Notes: generated by a model from the letters alone, not told the origin. Shown: positions 1 through 11,900, counted from the stretch's first letter. The stretch: 64,000 nucleotides of DNA from Lentinus brumalis (GCA_001792895.1 MARA01000039.1:124001-188000), one strand, 5' to 3'. Program-made: numbers and translations.

Positions 1-1457
1 GCCAGGCATGAGGGTGATAAGGTGGACGTTGCGCTGCAGGTACCGGAGGGAGCGATGGAGGTTGTTGAAGGTAATGTAGACTGCGCCGACTGAGTGCGGC
101 CTCTCGTCCGTGACCCCGAACCTGATAGACACATAGTGCGTGATTCACTCGCAATACCGTTGCGAACAAAGACGTACCAATCCATATTTATTGTGAGACT
201 AAGGCCATATTTCACTGAGTGTAGCGTACGCACAGGGCCAGCGAACGCTTTCACATCGCTGACTGTGCCGTCCGGTGCACATCGACGGACGTGGTCCAGC
301 TTCGTGGCCCGGTAAGCCTTCGCATCGTGTATGTCGTGCATGTAGTCGCTATCAGCCAGTGGCTGTCGTCCTGCGGGCTTAACAGAATGGTCCAGAGCGT
401 TGACGAAGTCCGGTCGAAGGAAGAACCGAGGGAGAGCCTTCAAGATAGACGAGTACGGCGCAGTCTTCTTCGGAGCTCGCTTCGGCAAGTGCTCGCCATC
501 TTCCGGTCTTGCAGCGGTCCGTTTCCCGGGCACTTCCTCGTAGACGACTCCTTTACACCTCTTCACGGTGCATCGAGGAGAGGGGAGGGCATCGATTTCG
601 TCCAGCGTGTAGTGCTTGAAGCATACGTCACAGATAGGTCGCAGCTCGATGAAGTCGTCAATATGGAGACCGAGGCGTTTCCGAGCCGTAGGAAGGGAAC
701 GCGCGGGCCTCCGAGGGTCCTCAGGAAGGCCACCAGGAAGAGACATGTTGAGCAGTGTCAGCTCGTCGTTCAGCCTCTCCTGAGCATGGAGCACCGTCGC
801 GTGTTTGAAGACGTTGTCAATGACGGAGTGTAGGTAGGCTAGGCGGACGCAGGGGTGCTCCTGGAAGGCGGGTGCTAGAGACATAGAGTCGATTGTGAGA
901 TCAAGCAATGGTGGGCGCGCTGGAAGTTCGTCTTCCATCCAGTCATCTTCGGCTAAGGCCCGGGGACGAGGCGGGACTGGTCCGGGAGACTGAGGCCGCG
1001 AGGCAGGAGCAGGCGATCCAGTAATGTCCTCGTCTTGACGTGCAGCGTCCGTATCCATTTCAGCACCTTGAGGAGAAAGCCCGACGCCTGAGAGATAGCC
1101 TGAGTCGTCGGGAAGATCAAAGCTTTCGAACACATCCTGGTCGTACAGGTCCAGCGCAGCCGAGGGAATGTCGGCGCGAGCAAGTCGAGATGCACTACTA
1201 GAAGCTGCGGGTACTATTGGTGCCGTAGAACTGAGTATATGCGATCTCATAGTACTCGCAGCGTTGCCAAGCTGTCGGCCGCCCGAGCACCCTGAAGCTG
1301 CACGAAGTCTCTGTGCCGCTAGTGCGTCTTGGTGCTCCCTCTCTGCCACTTCATGGGTGTATGCGGTCTGTTTTGTGACGATGTCGTATCCAAGGGGCTT
1401 CTTGGCGCACTTCAAGGAGCATCTACAGCGCGTCGTTATCTTCCAGCGTGGAGGCAT
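1..1457 (-). CDS. CACTA-type transposase (Tnp2-like), N-terminal part, runs off window
   Basis: Reading the minus strand from the ATG at 1457 gives one long open frame down to 178, a 56-nt intron (177-122, donor GTACGT, acceptor CTATCAG), and a second exon running off the left edge. The second exon carries a signature common to basidiomycete Tnp2 proteins: a tryptophan followed by FGVTDERPHSVGAVY, then ITFNNLHRS and ITLMPG. Upstream are a cysteine-rich start (CRCSLKCAKK), an acidic and proline-rich linker, and a possible zinc-binding patch (CDVC...CTVKRC) near residues 275-295. Tnp2 proteins mobilise CACTA elements by cutting terminal inverted repeats; the catalytic part would lie off the window. 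No stop interrupts the visible part, so the copy may be recent. I found no CACTA terminus next to the start. Family recognition is from remembered motifs, not a search. Confidence 0.8.
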   Translation of the reverse strand, partial: MPPRWKITTRCRCSLKCAKKPLGYDIVTKQTAYTHEVAEREHQDALAAQRLRAASGCSGGRQLGNAASTMRSHILSSTAPIVPAASSSASRLARADIPSAALDLYDQDVFESFDLPDDSGYLSGVGLSPQGAEMDTDAARQDEDITGSPAPASRPQSPGPVPPRPRALAEDDWMEDELPARPPLLDLTIDSMSLAPAFQEHPCVRLAYLHSVIDNVFKHATVLHAQERLNDELTLLNMSLPGGLPEDPRRPARSLPTARKRLGLHIDDFIELRPICDVCFKHYTLDEIDALPSPRCTVKRCKGVVYEEVPGKRTAARPEDGEHLPKRAPKKTAPYSSILKALPRFFLRPDFVNALDHSVKPAGRQPLADSDYMHDIHDAKAYRATKLDHVRRCAPDGTVSDVKAFAGPVRTLHSVKYGLSLTINMDWYVFVRNGIASESRTMCLSGSGSRTRGRTQSAQSTLPSTTSIAPSGTCSATSTLSPSCL

Positions 1458-1977
1458 GATGTCTGAGGAGATCTAGATGTCGAGCTGAGTGGAGGAGGAG
1501 AGACGGACAGCCGCGAGGACAACGCGCCCGGGCGGCGCGCGCGCATGAACGCGACTTCGCGCGTGTCGTGACCGCGTCGAGCAATTGAATAAGGTGTTTC
1601 AATATTGTTGTCGCAGGCTTATCACCAAATCGCACCAGTAATCCTCCTTACCCGAAGCGGTCTTCGCAGAACCTGCTCGCAACCCTCCTTGAACCCGCGC
1701 ATTCCCATCCAATCCTACTATCTGGACGATCTGGGCAAGAACTCGCGGAGAACCTCCTTGGAATCATTGAGTTGTAATCGCATTCGGCGACTCCGAGATT
1801 CGGGGTTTCACGCGGTGGTGTTCGCCGCCGATGCGCCGCCGCTTGCCTTTGTTCTACATACCGCCATGCGGCATGTCACCGTAACTCAGCTACCCACCAC
1901 GACAACGTACCGAGTCTTTATATCCATGAGCTTCTGAGCACACGCCTCCTCCCTCTACCCATTCCTCCACGACGCTA
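1458..1977. other. intergenic gap between transposase and membrane protein copy A
   Basis: No convincing gene. The block near 1525-1550 is very GC-rich and self-complementary (runs of CG and GC dinucleotides). The last 50 bases before 1978 are pyrimidine-rich, as expected for the leader of the downstream gene. No CACTA terminal repeat was recognised here. Confidence 0.5.
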
Positions 1978-3264
1978 ATGACGATACCCACGATACCACT
2001 GCATGATTCAAACATCAATCTCGACATCTCCGGGGTTGCAGGATTCTTTGGTGGAGATGTCGCCGTCTCAGCCATGGCTACTGTGCATGTTTACCAAGGA
2101 CGGAAGTGGCTTGGCTGGTACAACTCACCGGGGAGTTACGAGATAGCCAAACGGTACGGGCAGCTTGGCCGCTCGCGCTTCTGGGACGGTCTCTACCCCG
2201 GAATCAACGTCGACCCTGCGGTCCTATTCGAACTGGACGGGATGAATGGACCCAAGTACCGTGCAGTCCACTCGGGAACAGTGATGTACAAGACCGGTCA
2301 CTTGGCCCACCTGTTCCTCCAGGAGTGCAGGAACATCGAGACGGCGCACGAGGTAGACGACACTCGAGTGACGACACCGGTCTGTGTCACAGTCGCTGAA
2401 CTCTCACACGAACCACTGGTCGAAGAACATCCCCGACTCTTCCGCGACTCTACCAGCCCCCTCGCATTGATCCCCATCTCTGCCTCCTCCGCCGCCGCCA
2501 TCGCTTGCGCAATCTTCGGGGACTGGTTCTGTTTCTCCATGATTGTCCTCGGAATGATTAGCAGCGGTGCCTCCTGCTGCGTAGTCGGCATGGGCACCTT
2601 CACCTTCACCCATCCTGCGCCAGCGGATGGGGCGCCACATGGTGACGGGGTACTGGAGGGTGACGGAGACATTGTCGTCCTGAAGGGGCCTGAGGGCGCT
2701 GTGAACCCGATCACTCGCGGTCGCTTCTCGCTCAAGTACAGCAGCGAGCCAGAGTATCACAACATCGGCCTCTCTTCGATGCTCCTCACGGTGCAATTCC
2801 TCGCGCAGCTCCTAATCGTACCTCAAGGCGAGATCTTCGGACAGATCATGTTTCTCTGTTCGCTCGCCGTCTCCTGGATGTACAACTCGTATCTCTCTTC
2901 CCTGGACAAGGAGAGCATACAACGGCGCATCCTCGTCCAGCAAGTCCTTCGCGCGCCTCGCATGCGCAAGTACAGACTCGGGACGAGGACCATCATGGTC
3001 GTCTTCGTCCTGCTCGTACTCTCCCCTGCCGACGAACAGATGCTGCAGAAGGTGATGGACGACCTGCTCCCGAACGAGACGCTCGTATGGACCATCTGGA
3101 AGAGGTCGGTGCTGTATGCTATCCGCAACGTCAACCTGGACGAAAAAGACGGCGCCTTCGACTTCGACTTGTCCGTCGGGGAGGGACTCGGGGCAAACGA
3201 CCGAAGACTGCTCAAGACCCTCTATCAGGATGCGAGGACGGCGTATATAGCGTACCAAGAGTGA
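1978..3264 (+). CDS. multi-pass membrane protein of unknown function, family copy A
   Basis: A single 428-residue open frame without introns, which is unusual here. I do not recognise a named domain. Visible features: a conserved block YNSPGSYEIAKRYG then RSRFWD near residues 48-70; hydrophobic helices near 162-206 (probably two) and 263-307 (probably two, separated by LLIVPQGEIFGQ); and a short hydrophobic stretch near 340 after YRLGTRT. Between the helix pairs lies a soluble loop ending in VLKGPEGAV and TRGRFSLKY. Two relatives lie 50 kb away (51303-52600 and 53156-54388) with the same blocks in the same order. The sequence shows an integral membrane protein with about 4-5 helices; the role is unknown. 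The ATG at 1978 is preferred because the family similarity starts within its first 30 residues. Confidence 0.8.
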   Translation: MTIPTIPLHDSNINLDISGVAGFFGGDVAVSAMATVHVYQGRKWLGWYNSPGSYEIAKRYGQLGRSRFWDGLYPGINVDPAVLFELDGMNGPKYRAVHSGTVMYKTGHLAHLFLQECRNIETAHEVDDTRVTTPVCVTVAELSHEPLVEEHPRLFRDSTSPLALIPISASSAAAIACAIFGDWFCFSMIVLGMISSGASCCVVGMGTFTFTHPAPADGAPHGDGVLEGDGDIVVLKGPEGAVNPITRGRFSLKYSSEPEYHNIGLSSMLLTVQFLAQLLIVPQGEIFGQIMFLCSLAVSWMYNSYLSSLDKESIQRRILVQQVLRAPRMRKYRLGTRTIMVVFVLLVLSPADEQMLQKVMDDLLPNETLVWTIWKRSVLYAIRNVNLDEKDGAFDFDLSVGEGLGANDRRLLKTLYQDARTAYIAYQE

Positions 3265-4295
3265 GTTCACCATGCGATATACTTCCTGTTAGGTATCGCT
3301 GACCGTCCTTGACGCAGACTGTACTTGCGAGGGTAGGATGGGCTTGACGGCTGACCTGACTCATGACTAAGATTCTTCGTTTGTAGACCGCAAAAATCCG
3401 ACTGGGTATCTCCCGAGGAGTGCGTTCCATAGGCGCTCTCTCCCCGTCTTGCAGTGTACCGCCGTCCCCTTCGATCCCACTCAGGTACTGCATGCGTATC
3501 GTTAAGCTACAGAGAGATATTGATACAGATCGTCGTGTTACAGGTCGTCGTCATTTATCGACTAGAAAATCTGCTCCCTTCGCTTTCAAACAATTGCGCT
3601 ATGCATGCCATCTACTCCCAGATCTCGACGCATTCATTTCACGCTATCGTCATGTTACACCTACATCCTCACCTTGCTTGCTGTATATACCACCTTGATA
3701 CTACTAGATGTACGCCCAGCGCTGACCTACCTCTCCGTCATGTATGTACAATTACTCACCTTGTACAAGACAGCTCATGATATATGTAGTCCCCGTGGAA
3801 AATTGCCCTAGAACATATGGTTATGAGACTACTCACTTAGTGTGAGGTGCCGCGCTGATTCGTTTCTTAACTTCGCGATTCGCCACGAACTCTTCATCGA
3901 AGACGCTGCGTACGTCTCGTCGCCCCCGGCAACTCCGCAGCCTCATGGTCGCGAAGATCTACTTACTGTGGATGACAAAGTATCGTTTGTGTCAGGAGTC
4001 ACTAGTCAAGACGCGGATGTGGTTGAGTGGTTGCTGTACCGTATACGGACGGGTGGAGGCGCCGGGGCGCTTGTGGTGCAGGATAGGGCAGGATCGAAGC
4101 CTTTGCGGTATCACCGTCACGTCGGCAGCGACGACCACAACCCGCCAGGCAAATATATTCTCGTCACGGCGACCGCGATGCATCGCACATCGTCTGCAGT
4201 CTGCAGACGTCTCGCCTCGCTTGCCTATGTGCCTCCCACCCGCTCGCTGAGACCCACTGTCCCTTCTGCTGCCCTGGATCCCTCCCGCTGTGTCT
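3265..4295. other. about 1 kb gap before the glycosyltransferase gene
   Basis: Several short overlapping open frames exist on both strands but none has a recognisable domain, sensible codon use or matching splice signals. 3265-3800 is AT-richer than the flanks and probably holds the 3' end of copy A. About 4190-4295 is pyrimidine-rich and is likely promoter or leader of the next gene. An open frame from 3842 runs into the glycosyltransferase in another frame and is treated as chance. Confidence 0.45.
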
Positions 4296-6028
4296 ATGGC
4301 GTTCCTGTACTACCAGCGACTGCCTGCCAACGATGCTGCACATCCGAACATGCCCTCGTCGCCGAAGTGGAAGTGGAGAGTCGGCGGGAAAGACGGCCGT
4401 CGTCGCCCGCCCCAGTTCCGACGCGCCGCGTTCGTCGTCGCCAGCCTCATCCTCACCGTCTCTCTATACTTCTTCTACCAGAATCGCGACAATGCACCCG
4501 GCGTGCAGGTGCTCGACATCTTGACGCAGTCAGAGGAGCCCTTGCAGGCCCGCCCTGCTCCTGACAACTCACATGGACGGAGACCCCACCACGCTCATAT
4601 ACCCAAACCTCTGACCGTCGCTGCAGAGACTCCGGAGACTGCCCAAGCACCTGTCTCTAACGCGTCCCTGCCGCAAGCAACCTATGACCCAATTACTTTC
4701 TCCCTCATCATGTTTTCCGAAAGCTCTGCTGCTGAAGGCGCCATACTCATGAAGGTGCGTATGCAAACTTCTAGGACGTAAATCATACAGCTCTGAAGGA
4801 TAACCAGTTCCTCGCTGCATCTCCGCATCTAGTCCTATGCGTATACATGGGGACTGACTGTCATCTTTTCAGTCCATCATCATGTATAGTTCAAGTCCGC
4901 TCGGTTTCCACATCATATGCGACCAGGCTGCCCACGAATACCTCGAGAAACGTCTCAGCCTGCTCAAGCATCCACAGCACGATATTCTCGTCCGGTTCTA
5001 CCGCATTCCTCAGGAGACCATGATCAACCGGATACAGCGCGAAGGCGCACTCCATTCCGACCACTCCGCCGGCGTCCGTGAGTTGCTCCGCCTCTTCATC
5101 GTCTGGGTATGCGCTGATGTTACAGTCACCTCCAGCTGGTCTCATGAAGCTCTTCATCCACGAGATCCTGCCACCAACGATTGAGCGTGCCATCTTCATT
5201 GACACCGACGCCTTCTTCATTTCTGACCCGACCCAGCTCTGGGCCCACTTCAACGCTCTACAGCCCGGGGTCGCGATCTCCATGCCATCGCACCCAGAGC
5301 AGTTCGCTCCGGACTGGCACCACGCGAACCGCATCTGCAGCTGCATTATGCTCCTCGACCTCGCACGACTGCGCGAATTTCGTCTCATGGACTCGTCGCA
5401 CTATCGCGGAGATTCACAGCACGTCCCTGCGCTCGCCCCGCCCGCATTCGAGGCGATGTTCGGCAAGCCTGTCCCAGATGGGGACAGCGGGCGCATGAAG
5501 TACAATGGGGTGAAGCTCGGCGACCAGGGGTACTGGTGGGCAATCGTGAGCCACCGGCCGGAGATTTTCGAGCACCTCAGCTACGACTGGGAAGTCTCGA
5601 GCTGTCTGATGGACATGTACTACACCGGACTGGGCGACGACGACGTGGATGAGAAGACGGAGCGCCACAGGCAGATCCATACGCACAACGACGCTGCGCG
5701 GGCACGTATAGTCTTGCCCAAGATGCTGCATTTGTACGTGCCCCTTCCTCTTCTTATAGTTTCGGAGAGCGCTGATTTGTTTTCGTACAGTAATTGTTTG
5801 GAAGGCGTGGACCGGTACTACGAGTGGTCGGGCTGGTCAGAGCCGGACAATGACCTCGCGCGTCGTTGGCTGCCGGCCGTGCGGTACCACGTCGGCTTCA
5901 AGTGGTTATGGCTCAATCAGCCCGCGTCGAACGCGACTCTCTCGATGGAGACGCTGTTCGATGTCAAGTTCGCGGACGAACTCTTCGCTGAGAGCCGAAC
6001 CGCGTCGGACGGCCCAGAGCAGCATTGA
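4296..6028 (+). CDS. type II membrane glycosyltransferase, GT8/LARGE-like
   Basis: Four exons: 4296-4754, 4873-5077, 5136-5733, 5791-6028, with good GT-AG signals and continuous phase; the last intron is a multiple of three, so the frame stays open through it. The protein has a short basic cytoplasmic tail, one signal anchor (residues about 47-65, hydrophobic, ending SLYFFYQN), a Pro-rich stem and a lumenal catalytic domain. That domain begins with SESSAAEGAILMKSI, contains HSAGVPGLMKLFIHEILPP, and has the metal-binding DxD in FIDTDAFF. Such enzymes transfer a sugar from a nucleotide-sugar donor in the Golgi. The fold family (GT8, xylosyl/glucuronyl LARGE type) is well supported; donor and acceptor are unknown. 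The start at 4296 is the first ATG in frame and leaves the anchor near the N terminus. Confidence 0.85.
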
Positions 6029-6315
6029 TTCCTCGATTGATCTTGTCCTATCTTCTTCTGGGTGGTGAGATACTCGTGTCGTGTGGCTCAGCTATAGCAT
6101 ACATACATTTCCCTCGTAGAACCACACTGATATCCGTGCGACACCGCGTTCATCCCACTGTGGCGTAAGAGAAGGAGCTACGATCTGTACTTCTAGTCTT
6201 ATCAAGTATTAATCAGATTTACATTCGTTTACTTGACACTGTAACATATCGTTAACGTTAGTCCGAGTCGGTTCAATCCATCAGGCACTTGACTTATAGG
6301 CGTAGCGGCGCCTCG

Positions 6316-6344
6316 GAAATTAATTGAAATTAATTAAATTAATT
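6316..6344. repeat. AT-rich decamer repeat, 2.9 copies
   Basis: The unit GAAATTAATT occurs twice in full (6316-6325 and 6326-6335) and once without its first base (6336-6344). It stands out in a GC-rich genome and abuts a perfect GC hairpin. Confidence 0.85.
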
Positions 6345-6361
6345 CACGGCCGCAGGCCGTG
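6345..6361. repeat. perfect 7-bp inverted repeat, loop 3
   Basis: CACGGCC, loop GCA, then GGCCGTG. It directly follows the AT-rich decamers. A second hairpin of similar build lies 114 bases on. Confidence 0.8.
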
Positions 6362-6474
6362 CAGGCTCTCTATGGCTCCCCTCAACAGAATTTAATTCAG
6401 TGACACCTCGGGCACGTTGAAGGTGATGATTTGCGTCTTTCTGAGGTCTTTGGGAGGTTGACCAATTTTTCTTT

Positions 6475-6492
6475 CCGGCGCTGACGCGCCGG
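6475..6492. repeat. perfect 7-bp inverted repeat, loop 4
   Basis: CCGGCGC, loop TGAC, then GCGCCGG. A further GC-rich palindromic core lies at about 6516-6527. Together these suggest a small structured repeat, not a gene. Confidence 0.75.
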
Positions 6493-6821
6493 TAATCGTG
6501 CAACAGCGGTACAGGGCGCGCTCGCGCAGATTTGGTGCATTTTTGTGGGCTTCACCTGCGTTACAAACCTCTTTGCAAGCTCTCATGCATGTACGTGTAC
6601 AATCTTAGGTGTTATTTATGGCACGATGCCTTGCAGGAGAGGCTCGCAAGCCCATATGATGTGCTAAGCGCCTAGCGATCAGCAGTGCCACCATGAATTA
6701 ATTGTTCCGCCTCCTGCCCGGGATCGTATCCATCCGTTCTCCGTACTCCGGCTCCGTCTCGTCTGCTCTAAACGAACTCCGTTCTCGTCTGCTCTAATTC
6801 CGACATGCAGAGAAGTTCAAT

Positions 6822-8451
6822 ATGAAGAGAGGAACTGTTGTCCTTCCACGACTGGCGGGTCGCATACGGGTCTACCGGTACGGGCCTCCCCTTGCAGTTG
6901 CGCTGCGTGCCGGATATCACGCATGCTCCCCTCGTCGACAGCATTTCCCGTTCCATTCCCAACAACTATCGACGGAGAATGGTCTACCACCCGCAGAGCT
7001 CTCAAGACTCATCGAAGAGCACGCGAAGCAGCCTCCCCTTCCTCTCACGCTCTCCAAGCTCCTCTCGTTCGCCCGTCCCCTCACACCCGAGTCTGTGCTG
7101 GAGTCCGTACGCTATGTCACGACAGAGATTCCACGCATGCTCGCCATGCGGGCTCGGTCGCTCGAAGCCCTTCCATTTATAGTGGGCATGAACCCGTTCA
7201 TCGCACGGACGCTGCAAGCATATAGGAATTCGTTCGAGTTCCTCATCAAGCACCCGCCCGTCGTGACCCTGGAGCAGAACGCGAGGTTCATCGAACACTT
7301 GGCGGACCTTGTCCATAGCCATGCGGACGACATACCGGCCATGGCGAAAGGGTGAGCACCGGATCTTCGTACTTGTCGCGTCGGGGCTGACACTCACATC
7401 TCGGGTCGATGTGCAGCTTTCAAGAGTGCCAGCGGTACATGACCTCGGAGCAGATCAGCGAGTTTCTAGACAGTACGATACACAACCGCATAGCGGTCCG
7501 TTTGATCGCAGAGCAGCACATCGCTATCTCACGCGACCTTGCCCACGGCGAGGGAGGCGGTCGTCACCTCGGCGTTGTGGATTTCTCTTGTTCCCCTAAA
7601 GAACTCATCGGTGTGTGTGGCTCCTTCGTGCGCGATTTGTGCGAGGCTACCCTCGGGGCGAGCCCCGAAATCATAATCGACGGAGATGCAGACGCGACGT
7701 TCGCGTGAGTCTTCGTTCTGTCCTCGTCAACCTTCCAAATGGCAGTGCGTACTGATGTATACACAGCTACGTGCCAGTCCATCTTGAGTACATTTTGACC
7801 GAGATCCTGAAGAACTCATTCCGCGCGACCGTCGAGTGGCACCAGCGGCACCACTCTGCCTCCTCCACCGGCCTCATCCCACCCGTGGTCATCACCATCG
7901 CCTCCCAACCCCGACCGCACTCGCCCCTGCCCTCGCCCTCCTCACCTGAGTACCCATCGGCTGCGCGCGCCGTCAACCCGACGCCACGTTACCTCTTCCT
8001 TCGGGTACGAGATCAGGGCGGAGGCGTCTCCCCAGCCAACATGTCGCGTATATTCTCGTACTCCTTCACCACCGCCGGCCGCGGCGCCGAAGGCAACGGA
8101 TCGGAGTGGGACGACGCAGCCCTCGACGCTGGACCATACGCCGCGCAGCACATGAGCGGGGGCGCAGCCATGGACTCTGGAGGCTCCGGCGAGAGCTTGT
8201 TCTCTGAGATGGTCGGACGCGGTGTCCAGACAGGCATGGGCACCATCGCGGGTCTCGGATACGGGTTGCCCATGAGCAGGCTATATGCGCGGTATTTCGG
8301 AGGCTCGCTCGATTTCAAGTCGCTGGATGGCTGGGGTACGTTCTTCCGCGCCGCGCGTCCAAGATAAATTACTGATAACCTTCGCCTTCTAGGTAGCGAT
8401 GTATTCATAAAGCTGCGCTGTCTTGACGACGGCGGGGATGTAGAAATTTAG
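6822..8451 (+). CDS. mitochondrial pyruvate dehydrogenase-type kinase (PDK/BCKDK family)
   Basis: Four exons: 6822-7351, 7417-7704, 7767-8335, 8393-8451, giving about 481 residues. The N terminus is basic and hydroxylated with few acids, like a mitochondrial presequence. The all-helical regulatory half follows (KLLSFARPLTPES, then FQECQRYM). The GHKL ATPase half has the N box EILKNSFRA, the G1 box VRDQGGGV, the G2 box GLGYGLPMSR and the closing GWGSDVF. These kinases phosphorylate the E1 alpha subunit of a 2-oxoacid dehydrogenase in the matrix and switch it off. Two low-complexity insertions (Pro/Ser-rich before G1, Gly/Ser-rich before G2) make it longer than animal PDKs, as is common in fungi. 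Pyruvate versus branched-chain substrate cannot be decided from sequence alone. Confidence 0.9.
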
Positions 8452-8942
8452 TCTATGTTAAGCCCAAGTAATTGTACAACATACGGAAGGGAAGTCATAG
8501 TTTGTGCACGAAACGGCCGCGATGCATCACAAGCATCATCACAGGTCATTATAATCAAGAGCAAAGCAATGTGACTTTGGAAGGCATGTATACAGAGAGT
8601 ACTTTGCTACCAGAGCTGGCCGACCTCTCACATGCGGGTGACGTTGAGAGAACTGAGCACCGCGGCGCGGCTGGATTATATTGCGAAGATGATGATGCGA
8701 TCATGAAATAATGAGATAACGGACACGCCGGGAGACAATAACAACAACGCTCGATGTGGTGGGCAGTGAATGGGATGCGTCAGGGAATAAAGTACAGGGA
8801 ACCGGATGGGTATTGGATAGCAAGGACCAACTAGAACAGACCAGCTCAGAATTCGTCAGCATAGTGTAGATATCGTGGATAGTCTGCAGGGATGCGATTA
8901 GGGGGTAGCAAGAGTCGTAGCAAGGTATCCCGATCGTGGGCA
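8452..8942. other. convergent 3' gap between PDK and DYRK kinase
   Basis: The two flanking genes end towards each other. No gene is seen; the sequence is AT-richer than coding DNA and should hold both 3' UTRs and polyadenylation sites. Confidence 0.5.
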
Positions 8943-11900
8943 TCATCTCGTGGTCTGAGAAGAGGGGTCAGCTACGTAAACCACTGTCCACAACGAATAG
9001 ACTCACCATAGTACGGCTTGAATGGTATGAGGACATGGATTGTGCTTGTGACGACCGGTACGACCTCGATGCAGAGCCAAGGGTATGCACGCCACTGGTA
9101 CTGCCCGGGGTGCTCGGCACAGCGAGCGTCCGGGAGCTACGAGCAGTGAGCGGAGTTGGGGCACTGATGAGCGACTTCTTCGGTGTCTCCGTCACCTTGG
9201 TACTGCGGCTACCAAGGTTCGACGATGCCGATTGCAGCAGGGCCTTCGCGGTGCTGCTGGGCGTGGCGGGGACCTTCGTCCGGCGACCGGCAGATATGTA
9301 TGGATGCCGCAAAGCAGCCTGTGGTTTCATCCGCCGCTCCGGGTCCCACATGAGGCACTTAGAGATGAAGTCGACAAAGAGTTCGTCCGAGGGGTTCTTG
9401 AGCGCCTGCGCCAGTGTTTTGGTACCAGGTCGTCGTCTCTTGCCCTTCGAGTTTACCACAGGTCTAGGGTTACCAGAGGTATCTACGATATAATCGTCAG
9501 ACAGATGTTCTTGATGGCGAGTGCTAAGACGTACCGAAGAACAATCGTTTACGTGAGCTGCGGTTGACGAAGTCCTTGTCCGGGACACCGAGCACCTCCA
9601 TGATGCAAGCAAGCTGCTCTTGCTCGTTCTCGCCAGGGAAGATCGGGAAGCCGGTGTAAAGCTCCGCCATGATGCAGCCGAGACTCCACATGTCGATAGC
9701 CATATGGTAATTCATGCCGAGGATGACCTCCGGGGACCGGTAGAAACGACTCTGGATGTATGTGTAGACTGGCAACACGTTAGGACGACCATCAGATGCA
9801 GCGGGAGCACGAGACTCACTCTTCTCGTGCTCGAAGCAGCTGCTACCGAAATCGATGACCTTGATAGCACTCTTCGCCGGGTGACGGAGGAGGACGTTCT
9901 ACAGCCCTATATCAGCATCGGCCTTGGTCATAGCGATGGAACAACATACCTCAGGCTTGAGATCGCAATGAACAATGCGATGGTGACGCATGAGTGCGAG
10001 AGACTGCAGCATCTGGCTGGTGAACCGGCGAATAAGAGCCGTCGTGAACCCGTGGAAGTTGTTCGCCTTGATCAGCTCGTAGAGGTTGATGCTCAGGAGC
10101 TCCATCGCAATGCACAGATGGCCACGGAAGTAGAAGTGCTCGGTCATCTTGATGACGTGGTGCTTCTCGTCCGAATCCTGTCTAAGGCGTCAGCACCGTC
10201 GATGTTGACTGACGTCTAAAGAACGCGACGCACCCATTTCCGCAGATTATCCAAAATCTTGATCTCGACGAGAGCTTGGTGGTGGAAACGCTTCTTGTTC
10301 CGGATGATCTTGATAGCCATGGACTCCCCGGTGCAATGGTCGCGACAATGCAGCACTTGCCCGAAGGAGCCCTTACCCAAGGTGTCGATGATCTCGTACC
10401 TAAATGCTAAGTGATCGTGGTTGATGACCAGGTAGTCACCGCGCTCGTCGTCGTAGCCGTAGTTGTTAGTCGTAACGTCAGGTGTCGCCATCTTTTTCTC
10501 GCTCCGGGCGCCAATGTAGTATACCGACTCGTACTCCAGGATTTCCTTGCACTCGTACTCAGAGAGCCAGCGAGCCTGCTCACTCTTGAGGATAGCTGTG
10601 GAGTAGCACGTTAGCCAAAACTGGCAGTGAAACTCAAAGGTTTTGCGTACCCTGTGGCGACATTCCAGATTTCGGCGGGATCGGTTCTGGGAAGCGTAGT
10701 AAAGCATCGAGGTCTTCCTGTGACGAACCACTCTGCAACTTCTTTGCCTGCTGCCGCTTAATATACTGCATCATCTCTTCATCACCCAAGAGTTCCTCCT
10801 CGTCGATAGAGCTAGGTGCAGGCGAGGGCGTCGATAATGACTGCCGGCTGCCAGATGGCGACGCGATGGCCTGCTGAATACTGGGAGTGGACGAAGAGTT
10901 GGTGGACGACCGAGCCGTCGGGAGCGAGACCTTCGGGCTGAGGAGCTTGAGGCCCTTCGACGGCGACAGAGCAGAGAACCGGTGATGCGAGTGCGCCGGC
11001 GCCGGCTGGGGCTGATCGTGCTGGGCGCCAGAGTTGGTAGACGTGACGGAGCTGGTGGACGACTTGCGCAGGCCGAACGAGAGCGACTCTCGGTTCTTGC
11101 GCGGGATCGTCGTGCCGTTCGTCGTCGTGCTAGTGTTAGACACCTGGCGAGGCACACGTGAAGACGTGGTCTGAGGCGAAGCACGGACAGAATGACGTGC
11201 CGACTTGGTCGCAGAGACCTGCCCGTTCTCCAGGACGCCAAACTCATTCATAGACTCGCTGCCGCCTGCTGGGGACGTGCCACGCGATGGCGCGAGGCCG
11301 CTCGATGATCCTACGATCATGCTCGCCCTGCGGCTCGTCCCGTTCGTCTTGAGCGTGGGTGAGTTGGCGGCCGATGACCGGCTGGAGATCCGCGGAATCT
11401 TTGTCGGAGTTTCCTTGGACAACAAGGCGGACGTGTTGAGCGACGAGATCGGCGGTCCTTCCTTCCCATCGCGCACGACTGGCTGGAGGCCGCCCACCGA
11501 CGGAGAGCCGGCGATGGTGGGTAGCTGGTGTCGACGGAGCGAAGTGTCGGAATGCTTCTGCATCGAGCTGACCGTCTGCGCAGTGATGCGCGTCGAGCCC
11601 TTCCCTGAGCCGTTCGACGTCAAGGACGACTGCGAAGAGGACTTCAGGTTAGCCACGCGCTGAGCAGTGGACGGGGGCAAAGCCGAAATCTGCAATGGAG
11701 GCATAGCCACAGGCTCTGCCTTCTTCGGTGTTTGCTGGGCGGACGACAACGTCTACACGGTATGTGTAAACGCTCGGTCGTCAATATGGGGGAAGTGGAA
11801 CACAAACGCACCTTTCCTCTCTTTCGGCCCATGAGCACCGAAATTCTACTCTCGCTTCTGTCTTTATCATCCTTCTTCGACTTCTTCTCATCAGACGACG

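Larger units (their letters stand above)
6029..6821. other. gap with AT-rich repeat and GC-rich hairpins
   Basis: Between the glycosyltransferase stop and the kinase start I see no gene. It holds a short AT-rich decamer repeat and GC-rich inverted repeats (annotated separately), which look like the remnant of a small non-coding element. The last 100 bases before 6822 repeat the word CGTCTGCTCTAA twice (around 6758 and 6786), probably in the promoter of the downstream gene. Confidence 0.45.

Noticed and set aside
3842..4564. 240-residue open frame overlapping the glycosyltransferase start
   Set aside because: Runs in a different frame into the real exon 1; no recognisable motif.
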